Of a stretch of 64,000 nucleotides of DNA, positions 39,727-51,554 are shown one piece after another. Position 1 is the stretch's first letter, and every line of letters starts with the position of its first letter. Under the pieces are notes generated by a model. It was not told the origin of the DNA and did no database searches. It was given only the letters and a program-made list of their open reading frames with translations. A program made the position numbers and the translations under genes. Origin of the DNA: Phycomyces blakesleeanus NRRL 1555(-) (Eukaryota; Mucoromycota; Mucoromycetes; Mucorales; Phycomycetaceae); assembly GCF_001638985.1 (NCBI RefSeq), contig NW_017265137.1, positions 2,602,222-2,666,221 on the forward strand. The letters are read 5' to 3'.

Positions 39727-41501
39727 AGTGTATATATATATATATATCTATATCTATATATATATTTATATGTATGTACGTGTGTATTTATATATTTATA
39801 TTTATATATATATATATATATATATAAATATAATTATGTATGTATTTATGTATATATATATATATATATGTGTGTGTGTGAGAGAGAGAAAGAGAGAGAT
39901 GGTGTATGTATTTATGTGTATATATAGGTGTATATTTGTACAGTTATGGAGATATATAAAAGAAGAAGAAGAAGAAGAAGAAGAAGTATAAATAGAAGAA
40001 GTAGATAGATAACAATAAGAATAAAATAAAAATTAAAAAATAAAAAGAAATAATTGAGGTAAATAGACAAATAAATAGAAAAATAAAATAAAAAAAAAAG
40101 GGAAAAACAAGAGAAAGATTATAATAATCAGAACAAAAAAAAAGCTTAGAGAATATAGAAACAAAAGAAGGAGTTTTTTTTTATTTATTTTTTTAGTTGT
40201 TATATATTGATATTAAAATAGGCGCGAAAAGGATCGTTTTGGTGACCTAAGATATGCAGTAGTAAACTGCTGCAACCAATTCTCTAGGAATGGTGATATG
40301 ACTGAAGTTAGAGTTGGCAAAGAAATAAAGACACATAGCCATATTTATTCATGCATTCAAAAACAAAAAACAAAAAAGTTCATGCAGCCGCACGGCCCCA
40401 TTGTCTATAGATGTTACTTACGGATCGGATATACTACAGAGTAAAATGTATGTATATTTATATAAAAGAGGGGCAAAAGATAAAAGGGATAAGTGGAGGG
40501 AAGGGGTGGGTTTGAAGAGGAGAAGGAGAAAGAGCTAGTGGTGATGATGATGGAGGTGATGGAGTGGGGGAGAAAAAGAAGTGTTGCCTAGAGACTGAGT
40601 ACATTGGACGGCCAAGTGAGGAGCAAAAAACCAAAAAAAAAGAAAAAAGAAACAAGGCTTTACTTGTTTTCAATCTATTTTCATTACTAGTATTCTTAAT
40701 ATTCTAGGTATGAATCAGAATTATACAATACAATGAAAACCAGGCATTTCTTACCGTCCAGAATTTAGTATTTATTTATAATACGATATTATATTAAATT
40801 CATTGTGGGTAATAGACTCAATAAACTCACCTTTATTACCGTTGATCACATAGTAAAGTACCTATAAGATACACCAGTAAGTATCATTTCGGCAATTATT
40901 CTAACAATACATGAGACTTTCATAAATACTTGCACAAATCGTACATTATACATTATGTATACATCATATATACATCATATATACGCTATATACATTATGT
41001 ATATATGTACATACATATATATATATATATCGGTATACATCTTTACAAATACTAAACGTTATATGTATTTCAATCTGGCCTGTTTTGAAAATTTGCCATC
41101 GTAATTTACTAAATAAAGAAAGTATTTCTACATGTATATATTTATACACACCACACACCACACAGTACATAGTACACAGTACACAACACAAACTATATAT
41201 ATATATATATAAATATATTTTGTAACTGATATTATTATATTCCAATTGCACATATTCATAAGGGTCAACCATAATTAATTTCACTCCAAAATAAATTCCC
41301 CTGTTTTATTGTATTGTATTATATCTTATTGTATTTTGGAAATTTTGTTTTCTTGTTGCTAGGAGAAGACATAAGCAAAAAAAAAAAGACAATTCAGGAG
41401 ACGGTTGCCAAGCATAAAGACTTTAGTATAATATTGGTGCTTATAAATGTATGATTGTAGCCACTATGATACATACATATCGTTTTTTTTGTTGGGTTTT
41501 C
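39727..41501. other. Intergenic region with microsatellites
   Basis: Upstream of the NOL4-like gene: long TA/TATG microsatellites (39728-39875), a GAA run (39961-39986) and A-rich DNA. It contains one decayed exon-like segment (40247-40301, listed separately). A minus-strand frame near 40458-40673 looks like a signal peptide but begins at TTG and is pure low complexity. From 40960 to 41220, CATATATACAT-type repeats. Confidence 0.55.
40247..40301 (-). pseudogene. Decayed exon related to the NOL4-like zinc-binding module
   Basis: The minus strand after an ACTTCAG acceptor-like site reads HITIPRELVAAVYYCIS and then a stop, ending at a possible GT donor. This matches the real gene's WIPKELVARFVRQC at the IPxELVA core, and the DNA is also alignable. 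It lies about 520 bp upstream of the real gene on the same strand. It looks like a remnant of a tandem paralogue. The match is short, so this is tentative. Confidence 0.4.
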
Positions 41502-42690
41502 TTAGGAGTTGATTGGTGTAGCCAAATTGTAGACAATTGCACCCTGGCCTAGTAATAATAATAATAATAGTGTTAATATTAATATTAATGTTAACGTTAA
41601 TGATAGTATAACCATTAAAAATGTTAGAGAATAGTAGAAAATATAAAATAAAATAAAATAAAATAAAATACCCTATTGGACCAATATGCACAACAATAAA
41701 GATACACATCTCAGAAACTTACTGTAATCAATACCAGGTTCACGCTCATAAGCTGGTGGAAACAGTCTCCTCTTCTCTGCATAATAAGTGTCTCGCTTGT
41801 CACCCTCTCTGGCAGCGTTGTAGGTCAAATAGACTGCCACACGAGGCTTGTCAGTGGTATTGTCACCACTACGATGGGCCAAATAAGCCCCAAAGATCAA
41901 CACAGAGCCCTTGTTATATGTATAAAAGTATATAAATTGATAAGAATCCATTCAGTAAATCAAAAAAAAAGAGTTTGGTTAATTTTACTCACAGGTCTAC
42001 AATGTACAGGGATCCAGGTCTGCTTGTCGCACCATGTTCTAGCAATTGAACCGTCATAGACCTCCTGAGGAAGAATACCTTTCTCAAAAGAGTTCTTATG
42101 GGACCCAGGAACAACCTCAAGACAACCATTGGCAGCTACGGTGGGATCAATAGTGAACATCACCGTCATATGGGAAGCCTGTCCGAACTGTATAAAAGCT
42201 GGAGCATCTTGATGAGGAGGGAATCCTGACACAATTAAATTACAAAAGTTAAATTAAATTAAATTAAATTAAATTAAATTGAATTGTATATAGTTAGAGT
42301 AGACACCAATCTACTGAGATACTCACCACCTCCACCTGGTAGCTTGTAATTCACCTTTTCCTTGAAAAGCAAGTAATCTTCACCATGAAGCTTCTTGAGG
42401 ATAGTAAACAGACGTTCGCTCTTCACATAGTCACACATTCCCTGATGGAATGGAGTGAAATTCTCGGTACGGCAGAGTTGATCCTTCCCAGACACAGTGT
42501 TGCGCTCATAGTACTGCATCCATTTACCCTTCTCCTGGCCCCAGCCCTGAAACTGATTGCAGTATCCAGTCAGAGTGGCATGTTCGTCGGCAGAAAAAAA
42601 GTCTTCGATCAAGATAAAGCCATCATCCTTGTAGCTCTGGATCTGTTCTTTAGTCAGATCGTAAGGTATGACGTTGGGCTTAACAGTCAT
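41502..42690 (-). CDS. phnY-like: PhyH-family Fe(II)/2-oxoglutarate oxygenase, PhnY/TmpA-like
   Basis: Four exons (42327-42690, 41993-42225, 41723-41909, 41502-41548), all in phase, give 276 residues. The phytanoyl-CoA dioxygenase fold is recognisable. The iron triad is His126-x-Asp128 (FPPHQDAPAF) and His211 (GAYLAHRSGDN), and Arg222 (KPRVAVY) is placed to bind 2-oxoglutarate. It lacks a targeting peptide, so it is probably cytosolic. PhyH enzymes hydroxylate many substrates, and sequence alone does not fix which. The context suggests the phosphonate hydroxylase role: the divergent neighbour is a PhnZ-like HD oxygenase, the known partner of the PhyH-family enzymes PhnY and TmpA. These hydroxylate 2-aminoethylphosphonate or its trimethyl form beside the phosphorus. 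The last coding exon is only 47 nt. Confidence 0.87.
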
Positions 42691-43463
42691 TATTAATCAA
42701 GATAGATAAGAAAACAAAAATAAAGAGGCTGTGGTTTGTATCTTTCTTTGGTTTCTTGAGAAAGTCTTTTATGTGTTCGATTGAGTGAGTGAGTGATTGA
42801 TATTTATACTTCACTTATCCATGTGTAATGGTCTCTGATTGTCTTAATCTCCCACTAAAGATGATTCACAACCTTATCTTATTTATACTCCCCCAACCCT
42901 TTTTTTCTTTTCTTTTCTTTCTGTTAATTGACACGGGTTTTATTATGCTAAAGGCTCTATATCATTAACGTAATCTATACATACGCAGAAAGATAGAAAG
43001 AGTAACAATTCACACACACACATATATATACACAGAATCTCATGTTGCAGAACACCACGTCGCACATGTATCTTGAAGGCGTTAGATGTAGTACGCATTA
43101 GATGGTTTATTCCCAGGATTGGATATCGGGACTACAAGAGCCCTGTCACAGCTTTGTCAAAGTTCAAAGTGGAGCTTTGATGTTGTAGTCCGTGGGTACG
43201 GACAATAGGTTTTTTTTTTATTCTTTTTCTTCTTATCAATTTGTGTGGCCACCTATATTGCTTGAATGATCATTATCATTATTATCATTAGTATATTTTT
43301 CTAAAGCTTATTTGACCTTTTTTTTCTCTTTTTCTTTTTTAGTGTAAGGATTTTTCTCCAATTATAAATAAATATAAATATAAATATAAATATATATATA
43401 TATATCTCATACATTTACCCTGCTTAAAGAAGAAGCAAAGCAATACCAATTTTTTTTTATATT
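42691..43463. promoter_or_regulatory. Shared divergent promoter region of the phnY-like/phnZ-like pair
   Basis: A 773-bp region separates the two divergent start codons. It contains pyrimidine tracts near 42900-42921 and 43310-43340. In the middle is a GC-richer block (about 43040-43205) that includes a long inverted repeat (43129-43191). A CCACGTCGC motif sits near 43057. Co-regulation is inferred from geometry only. Confidence 0.55.
43129..43191. repeat. Inverted repeat between divergent oxygenase genes
   Basis: GGACTACAA at 43129-43137 is the exact reverse complement of TTGTAGTCC at 43183-43191. The inner region holds the near-palindrome CTTTGTCAAAG (43152-43162) and a second GCTTTGA. It could be an operator, a hairpin in RNA or a small element. 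Confidence 0.7.
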
Positions 43464-44380
43464 ATGGATAAAAGTACCTTTGGCTCTGTAATTGATGCCG
43501 TCTTTAAGGTCCTGATAGACGGAAGTAAAAAAGATTATATTGGAGAAAAGATTTCTCAGCTTGAGCATAGTCTCCAAGCTGCAAATGGCGCACTTGAATC
43601 AAGCAAGTAATTCCAAGAATATTATACAAACATACATATATATGCAAATACTAAATATTCACATTGATATCTGTATCTATTAGATGCTGATGATGAGACT
43701 GTGCTGGCTGCATTACTGCACGATATTGGCCAGTTTGTAACCTCTCCTGATCACAAAGAAATGCTTTTTGATGCAGCTGCTCTTACTGATCTTGATCCTG
43801 CTGCTGCTGCTGCTGCTGCTGCTGAATCTTCTGCCTCTGTTTCTGGGTCTACTACTGCTATTAACTTGAATACCCCAAATAAGAAGAAAATCAGCGTGGG
43901 CGTCACTGGCCACGAACGGATTGGTGCAGAGTACCTCCGAAGTCTCGGTTTTTCGGAGAAAGTTGCTGTCTTGGTCGAGGCTCATGTGCCTGTGAAGCGG
44001 TACCTCACCGGCAAATATCCAGAGTACTACGATGGATTGAGTGGTGCAAGCAAACTGTCACTGAAGTACCAGGTAAGATATTAAATGCAACCGAGAAAAT
44101 AATAATAATATATAAAAATGTATTCTCCTGTTGTACTTTCAATACTAGCCGAAAATATTAATTACAAATATATAATTACAAAAAGGGGGGACCATACACG
44201 GCTAAAGAGGTTGCACTGTTTGAAAAAGATCCATTATTTGAATTAAAGGTCCAAGTGCGCCAGTGGGATGATGCTGCCAAGGTTGTTGACCTCAAGGTTC
44301 CTGGTCTGGAATACTACAGACCAATGGCAATTCGACATCTTGAGGAACAGGCCAGCAATCGATGTTCAGTTGTGGTTTGA
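43464..44380 (+). CDS. phnZ-like: HD-domain diiron oxygenase, PhnZ/TmpB-like (C-P bond cleaving)
   Basis: Exons 43464-43602, 43684-44072 and 44186-44380 give 240 residues. PhnZ-type enzymes use a mixed-valence diiron centre to split the carbon-phosphorus bond of an alpha-hydroxy phosphonate, releasing phosphate and an acid such as glycine. This protein has Tyr25, Glu28 and His35 (DYIGEKISQLEH), His59-Asp60 (LLHDIG), His123 (TGHERIG), His147 and Lys151 (EAHVPVK) and Asp204 (RQWDDAAK). Apart from a one-residue offset and an insertion of about 42 residues with eight alanines between Asp60 and His123, the spacings equal those I recall for PhnZ (24, 27, 34, 58-59, 80, 104, 108, 161). The first intron must use a GC donor (GCAAGT) to keep phase. 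PhnZ and TmpB substrate choice cannot be decided here. Confidence 0.92.
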
Positions 44381-45513
44381 TATCAAGACCATCATTATTA
44401 TTGTCATTTCTTTTGTTACTAATTAAATATTATTGCCTTTAGGATATACACAAAAACATTAATAAAATAAAAGTTGAGATTAAGGATAATAATCCAAACC
44501 AAGGACATTCTTTCATTTCATTCACCCATGAGTATAGTGTCTTGTTTAAAAGAAGCTGTTTCAAGAATTTCTATTTTCTACACAGCATTATTCATATAGA
44601 TATCAAACACATCAAATAAACTACCCCTCCAATCTCATCCCCCCTCTGCCACCACAACCACAATCTCCAAAATAGGATACAAATATAATGCAACTGATTA
44701 ACAGTAACAATTCCATAAAATAAAAAAAATAAAAAAATGACTAATTGTTACTTGTCCAAAAGAAACAATTTGCTCATTCTAATAGATAATAGATAACAGT
44801 CTGCTATTCTTATAATGATTCACGTCCCAAACCAGATCTAGTTTGACTATCCCATTTTTACCCTTAAAGAACTAATGTATATAGTGGTAATAATAATCTA
44901 TAATGGTATGCATTACAACCAAATGCATAATGAATTATATACTTGCTTACTTTCTTGTTTGTTTGTTTGATTGCTTTGGATATTACACATGTATTTCGGT
45001 ATATTGTGCTTATGTTGATATCTTTGTCCCTGTATTAATTTATCAGCACAACTCAGGTCCTTTCATTTCCATGACGCGAATTTCATTAGAAAAGGTGCAA
45101 GCAAACAAAGATAAGCACACATCTTTGTGAGATCCGAGCAGGATGACTCACAGCATTAGATGTGACAAAAAAAAACATATTTTGAAATATCCAAAAACAG
45201 ACCATTTCTCCATTTCCTTCTTGTTGATATTCTTGTGAGATGAATATTATTTTATTTTATATATATATATATATAAAAGAAGTAAAATAATAATCATAAT
45301 AATCATAGCCCGATTTTGATACCCGATCTTTCTTTTGGGGGGTGGAGAAAAAGAGGGGGAGTGAAGAAACAAAAAAAAAAAAAGGGAAAGGGAAAGAAAG
45401 GTGTCATTCAAACACTCTCCCCCCAAACTCTACACCATCCCTACCCTACCCACAAAAGGAAAATAATTAAGGTAAAATAAAGATGCGAAATTATGCTTTG
45501 GTGTTTTATTTTA
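44381..45513. other. Intergenic region
   Basis: AT-rich convergent spacer with a purine-rich block at 45335-45400. No supportable gene. Confidence 0.55.
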
Positions 45514-47118
45514 TCATTCATCTGTATCCATAGCAGAACTAGCAGTAGTAGTGTCTGTATCCACCTCATTCTGCAGGGTTGACACATCTTTCTTTAGAGG
45601 CGCCTCAAAGCTTACATCACAATCCATTTCAGAAGTTGCCTCAAACGCACATGCTTGCGCATCAGGATTCTGATCCGGATTAGCTTCAATAGAAGAGCTA
45701 GGAGTAGAAGTAGTGGAAGCAGTAGAAGCAGTAGAAGCAGTAGAAGCATCAGCAGCAGTAGTTGCCACCACTACCACCACATCACCTGTACCTTTTTCAT
45801 GCTCATTCGTGTTCATTGGAATACAATCTTCCTTCTCCTTCTCCTTATCCTCCTTTGGCGCGTTAACCTCAAAATCTTTGTCGGGCACAGCTGTTTTGTC
45901 TGTGTCTGTGTCTGTGCCTGATGAGATTTCTTCTCCGAATTGGCCGTCCTCTTCCATGCGTTCTCCTTCTTCCGCCACTAGATTATCTTTCTTGGTACCT
46001 TCTTCTTCTTCCTCTCCCTCTTCCTCTTTGTCCTTTTCTAATAAATCTTCTTCCATTGCTTTTTCCTGTTCTTGTTCATCGTCCTGCTCATGTCTTTCTT
46101 CATTTTCAAATCCAATTGGCTCCAGATCTAGTCCAGAAGGCATATCCTGGGCCGGGAATACAGAATCGGCCTTGCCATCTTCTTTATTGTCTGTGTCATT
46201 TTCTGAGAACTCTTCCCAAGTCGAAGTTACCAAAAGAACCTAATTTATTCCCATTATTAAATTTCTTTGTTAGTTTAAATTTCATATGCATTTATACTAT
46301 TTCCCTCCACCCAAACTTATATATAAATATATCTTACCTTTTCAATTGCTCTCAAGTATTTTATAAACATTTTGTAATGTCTCCGAGGTTCAATCAAGAG
46401 CTCACACAAACGTTGAATAGTAAATGGTGCTCTAAATAGTGTAGATATGGCTGAGTTTCGATCATTATCACAACCACTTCTTTTCTCTTTCTCTCGCTCT
46501 TTTGAATATATATATATATATATTTATGCATATGCATATGCGTGTTTACAAGTTTTCTTCTTTACCCCAAGTGATGATCAATGCTGTGAACAATGGAAGT
46601 TTTTAGAGTTTCAATGTTTGACTTGCTCTCTGATCCAGTTGTTCTTTCCATGATTTCGCAATACTACAGGACCCACTGTAGTATCAACAGCCTTGTCATT
46701 GTCACCTTCATCTTGTTTCTCTTTCTCTTCCATTTATATACATCTCTATATTTATTCTTCGTTTATTTACCTTGAGAATTGCCTGCTTGATTATCTCTTT
46801 TAATTCAGTCCAGGGAACTGTTAATGTATTCGTTTTGGCAGTCTGTTGGATGTTCAAATGGGCTTCAATATTGTTGAGATGATCTCCAATTTCGACCAAA
46901 TCAGACCCATTTGTATCTTCCTTTGGTTTTGTGGGCAATTCTTCTGGTCCAATCATTCTTTCGTCATCTATCGAGTCATCGCTTGCAGTAGCAGTAGGAG
47001 TAGCGGTCGTAGTAGTTGTAGCTGTAGTAGTCGTATCTTGGGTTTGGTTCTGAGTTTTTTGATCAGCAGTTATTACATCTGCTGCTGTCGGTGTTGTTGA
47101 TGTTGTTACTTCGGACAT
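45514..47118 (-). CDS. PPP4R2: Protein phosphatase 4 regulatory subunit 2
   Basis: Regulatory subunit of the PP4 phosphatase complex (yeast Psy4), which acts in DNA-damage recovery. Exons 46771-47118, 46566-46663, 46338-46431 and 45514-46239 join in phase and give 421 residues. The diagnostic PPP4R2 core is rebuilt across two introns: LGAPFTIQRLCELLIEPRRH, then YLRAIEKVLLVTST. It is preceded by the WTELKEIIKQAILK helix. A Thr-rich N-terminus and a long Glu/Asp-rich, Ala/Thr/Ser-rich C-terminal tail flank the core, as in other members. Exon 2 was chosen at the acceptor CCTGTAG because the upstream frame contains a stop. Confidence 0.92.
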
Positions 47119-47527
47119 GATGTATCAAAGAAGATGCATCCGTACCTAATCAATTCAATCCAAACTACTAAAATAAATTTTTAAAAAAAAAGGAACCAAA
47201 AAAAAAAGCTTAAGTGCGTCATTGATACGTGTGACGTCCTTTTTTTCCTTTTTTTTTTTAAAAAAATGGTTTCGCTTTTGAAAGACTAAAAACCCACATT
47301 TTGTTAAGCTTTTTTTTTACCCTTTTTTTTCTTATACACTTTATTATATTATATTATATATTGTATTATATATTGTATTGTATTGTATTTTATTATATAT
47401 ATATAAAAGATACAAGCATACAAACATACATACATACATACATACATACATACACACACATAAACGCATAAACGCATAAATACATACACATACACACACC
47501 GAAAAGGAATAATATTAATAGCTAAAG
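47119..47527. other. Divergent intergenic region
   Basis: Between PPP4R2 (-) and MTR10 (+): poly-T/poly-A tracts, an AAAACCCACA motif near 47288, TATTA repeats near 47340-47390 and a CATA array at 47419-47455 close to the MTR10 start. Confidence 0.55.
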
Positions 47528-50500
47528 ATGTCAGACGTAGCAGTATCTCAAGTGTTAGAGGCACTATCTGCTCTTTATTCCTCCAGCAATTCTCAAGCCA
47601 AAAAGGAAGCCAGTCGATGGTTAGAAGATTTTCAGAAGCAGGTACCATGACCAAACAATAAATAAAATACGACAAGCACAAAAGCACAAAAGCACAAAAG
47701 CAAACATACACACACATATATATATATAAGAAAAAGAAAGAAAGAAAGAAAGAAAGAGTAATACCTACTGCGCCAAAGACGACAATATACATATACACAC
47801 ACATCGATACATGCATCTATAAAAACAGTAATAAGAAAGGAATCTCTTATGTACCTTACATACATCACACAACCATAAATACAAACACAAACAAACATAC
47901 AAACCTATCATGCCACTCTTTTTAGCCAGAGGCATGGACTGTAGCAAACTACCTCTTGACAATGGAAAACTCCAACACAGAAACCCGTTTATTTGCTGCT
48001 CAGACACTCAGACAAAAGGTTAAGATTATATTATATTACATTACATTTAACCTTTATACATCCATACCTCTAGCCATTCAATTAAGAAAAGAAAAGAAAA
48101 ACAAATATCTATACACGTTTATTAATTAATACGAATTAACATTGAATTGCGGGTTTTCTTATTCTTTTTTTTTTTTTGTTAAATCTCAAACCATTTCAGA
48201 TTACATACGATCTGCGTGAACTCAATCCTGAAGCTCGCCGTTCATTGCGCGATTCTCTTGTGCAACTCTTGTGGGTTTCGGCCACAGGCTCCAAAGCTAT
48301 AATGGTGCAGCTCTGTTTGGCAGTAGCAGACTTGGCCATTCAGTTTATGGAGTGGAACACAGTTGTACAGGATCTTATTGCCAAGTTTGGCAAAACACCT
48401 GAAAGTGCAACTTGTCTACTGGAGTTCCTTAAGGTGCTTGCAGAGGAAATGACGAGCAACAAGAGAATCCCACTTTCAGTAAGTACCGTATATATAAATA
48501 TATACATATACACACATAAAATACATATGTATATTTTTGATAAATTAAAACGCTTTACATACATATATATATACTGGCTGAATAATTTCATTTCTTTTTT
48601 AAATAATCATAAATAAATAAAAATAATTTCATTTCTTTTTATCTTGAAAAAAAAAGGATAAAGATGCTCAGGCAAGAAGCGCACTTCTCATCGAGGGAAA
48701 TGTCCCAACAGTGATGCGCTTGTTGGAAATGTATATTCAATCAAGTGGTAAGAGAAATGAAACAAGGAAAAATAAAATAGAGAGAGAGAGAATCAAAGTA
48801 TATATATATGTGTGTGTATGTGTGTGGGGGGAGGTATTTATGTAAATGGAATTAAAAGATTCCTATTTTGTTCCGTTAGCTGGTAATCTCAAAATCCAGG
48901 AAGAGGTATTCCAGTGCCTTTCGAGTTGGTTGCGTACAGGAGATGTGGATATAAGATTGCTGGAGACTAGCCCTCTTTTGGCTGCCGCATTCGAGGGACT
49001 GTCAAATGAAGAACTGTTTGATGTTTCTGTGGATGTGGTGTGCGAGATTATTTACGAAACAAAGGACGTTACCGAGTACAGATCTCTCATCGAACGGATC
49101 TACCCCTTGTTTGGTACCTTGATTCAGCAGCTCCGAGAAGCAAAGGCAGACGAAGACTCTGACAAGGTGCGCGGCTATTGTCGCATGTTCGTCGAGGCTG
49201 GCGAGGCCTACGTGCTGCTGATTGCCCAGCACCCCGAGTCGTTTGGAGTCTTGCTGCAGGGTATTAGTGAGTGTACAGCATACGAAGACCTCGACATTGT
49301 GCCAATGACATTTAAGTTCTGGTACGAATTAACCAACACCCTGAGCACCGAATCCTACAAGCCTGCCATCCCGGCCCTGGTGGGCTACTACGATTCCCTG
49401 GTCGACAGCATCATCAGACACCTGCACTACTCCGACGACGTCGAGGAGATGTCGGCCAAGGATCGAGATGACTTTAGAGACTTTAGACACCAGATGGGAG
49501 ATACTCTCAAGGACTGTTGTAGAATAATGACCCCTCAAAAGTGCCTGTTGAAGCCGCTGACCTTGCTCACACGTTTGCTCACCCAGGCAGAAACACCACC
49601 AACCTGGCAGCAGATCGAAGCCCCGATCTTTTCGCTGCGTTCGATGGGATCTGAAGTCCCGAGTGACGAAAACGAGGTGATGCCCCAGATTATGGAATTC
49701 CTATCCAAACTACCAGATCATCCCAAGATCCGCTATGCGGCCACCTTGGTTATCTCCAGATACTCTTTCTGGACCCGTCTTCATCCAGAATACGTAACAT
49801 ACCAGCTCAACTACATTTCTGCTGGATTTGAAAACCAGGAAGTAGCAGCAGCTAGTGCACTTGCATTAAAGCATCTTTGCAAGGATTGTAGTGAGGTAAA
49901 GAAAAGAAAAGTTTGATTTGATGGCTTGAATATTTTTTTTTTCAATTTACTAATGCTATGCATATATTCAAATAACAATGATTCATAGTTGCTTATTGAC
50001 TTTGTTGGACAACTCCATCCTTTCTACATCAACATCGTACGAACCTTGCCATTCAACGACATAATTGAAGTGACTGAAGCCGTGTCACATGTAATTTCTG
50101 TCATTCCTGCATCAGAGATCCTAAATGCACTCAAGTCTTTCTGCTTGCCTATTGCCCAAGACTTGCATAGCATTGTTGCCAAAAACAAGAACACCATCAC
50201 TCAAAATGAAATTGCAAAGGCTGGGGGTAAAGTAGTAAATACAAGCATTACAAAGAAACATAAAAGAAAATGACAATAATATTGATTGATTTACTTGTAT
50301 ATCTATTTATTACCTCCTCCTCCTCAAACAACAACAACAAAAGACTTATTGGAACAGATTGCCATCTTCTTTGAGATTATTCGCCCAGAAGATATACCTG
50401 TGGGTGCACCCCATCCTTGTGTGGCCTTCTTAAATGAACTTTGGCCTGTATTTGACATGTGCCTGAGCAACTTTGGAAGCGAGCCAATCATTGCCGAGCC

Positions 50501-51554
50501 CTTGTGTAGATGCTTTAGAAACTGTATCCAGTCCTACAAACTTCATTTTGCACCTCTGTTGCCTTTGCTGATGGAAAGATTGGTCGGTGGATTTGACAGC
50601 AGTAGACTGGGTGTGTATCTCTGGGTGGCCCACAAACTTGTCAGAGAATATGCTATTGAGGGAACCGAAAGTGTCACCGTGTGCTTCCAGCTTCTCGAAA
50701 GTCTCAGTGCAACGGTCTTTACTACATTGAACGAAAAGAAATTTGAAGAAATTCCTGATGGTGAGTGTACTATTTTATTAATATTACTACTACTATTATC
50801 ATTATTTAGATACCTAAAAAAAACATAAATGAAATGAATCGTTGTTTTCTAATTGAATTTTTATATATTACTTAGTCGTGGAAGAATACTTTAGACTTAC
50901 GAGTGCTTTCTTGGATTGTGCACCAACCTTGTTTGTACAAAGCCAATTGATTTCGCCAGTTTTCCAAGCTGGACTTGCAGGACTGTCTTTGGAAGAAGTG
51001 AGAGCCTTGACAGCCATTATATCCTTTTACCGCCACCTCTTGTCCATCGACCTGACAACCAGCGAACTCGAAAAGCCCGACACTCCCCTGACAGCATCTA
51101 CCTTGACCTTAAACACCGAACGGATCATCAGTCTGTTCAGAGAGTTCGGAGGTGATTTTGTTCGTCTCTTGTTCGATGGAATGATCCATCACTACAGCTG
51201 GGAAATGATTCCTGATGTTGCGGCCACAATGAAGTCCTTGGCACAACTGATGCCTGTAGAGAGTGCACAGTGGATGGTGGCTGTTGTCAATGGGTTCCCT
51301 GAGCAGCACATGTCTGCCTCTGAACGAACCGAATTCTTGCAGGACTGGACAAGGCAAGTATACATGTCATAGATACATAGATATATGTATTTGTTTAGGA
51401 TGCCTCTTATATATATATATAACCAATGAATTGAGTTGCTAACATATTCTTTAATTTCTTTAGAGCTATCCAAGAGAAGCAGTGGGTAAAAGTTAGACGT
51501 GTCTTGTCAGACTTTGTATCTCAGTATAGAAGACGCAATACAAACCGAAAGTAA
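47528..51554 (+). CDS. MTR10: Importin-beta family nuclear transport receptor Mtr10/transportin-3
   Basis: Karyopherin that imports SR-type RNA-binding proteins. Nine exons: 47528-47641, 47926-48018, 48200-48478, 48657-48747, 48880-49895, 49989-50226, 50344-50760, 50876-51353 and 51464-51554. They give 938 residues, close to yeast Mtr10 and human TNPO3. The N-terminus (QVLEALSALYSSSNSQAKKE) and WTVANYLLT begin the HEAT repeats. AIFFEIIRPEDIP, FWTRLHPEYVTYQLNYI and the C-terminal WVKVRRVLSDFVSQYRRR are typical. The last intron (51354-51463) uses a GC donor (GCAAGTA); the GT four bases further on would shift the frame. All other donors are GT. Confidence 0.95.

Noticed and set aside
40458..40673. 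Minus-strand frame resembling a secreted Pro/Ser-rich protein
   Set aside because: It has no ATG at the proposed start (TTG) and the sequence is purine/pyrimidine low complexity.
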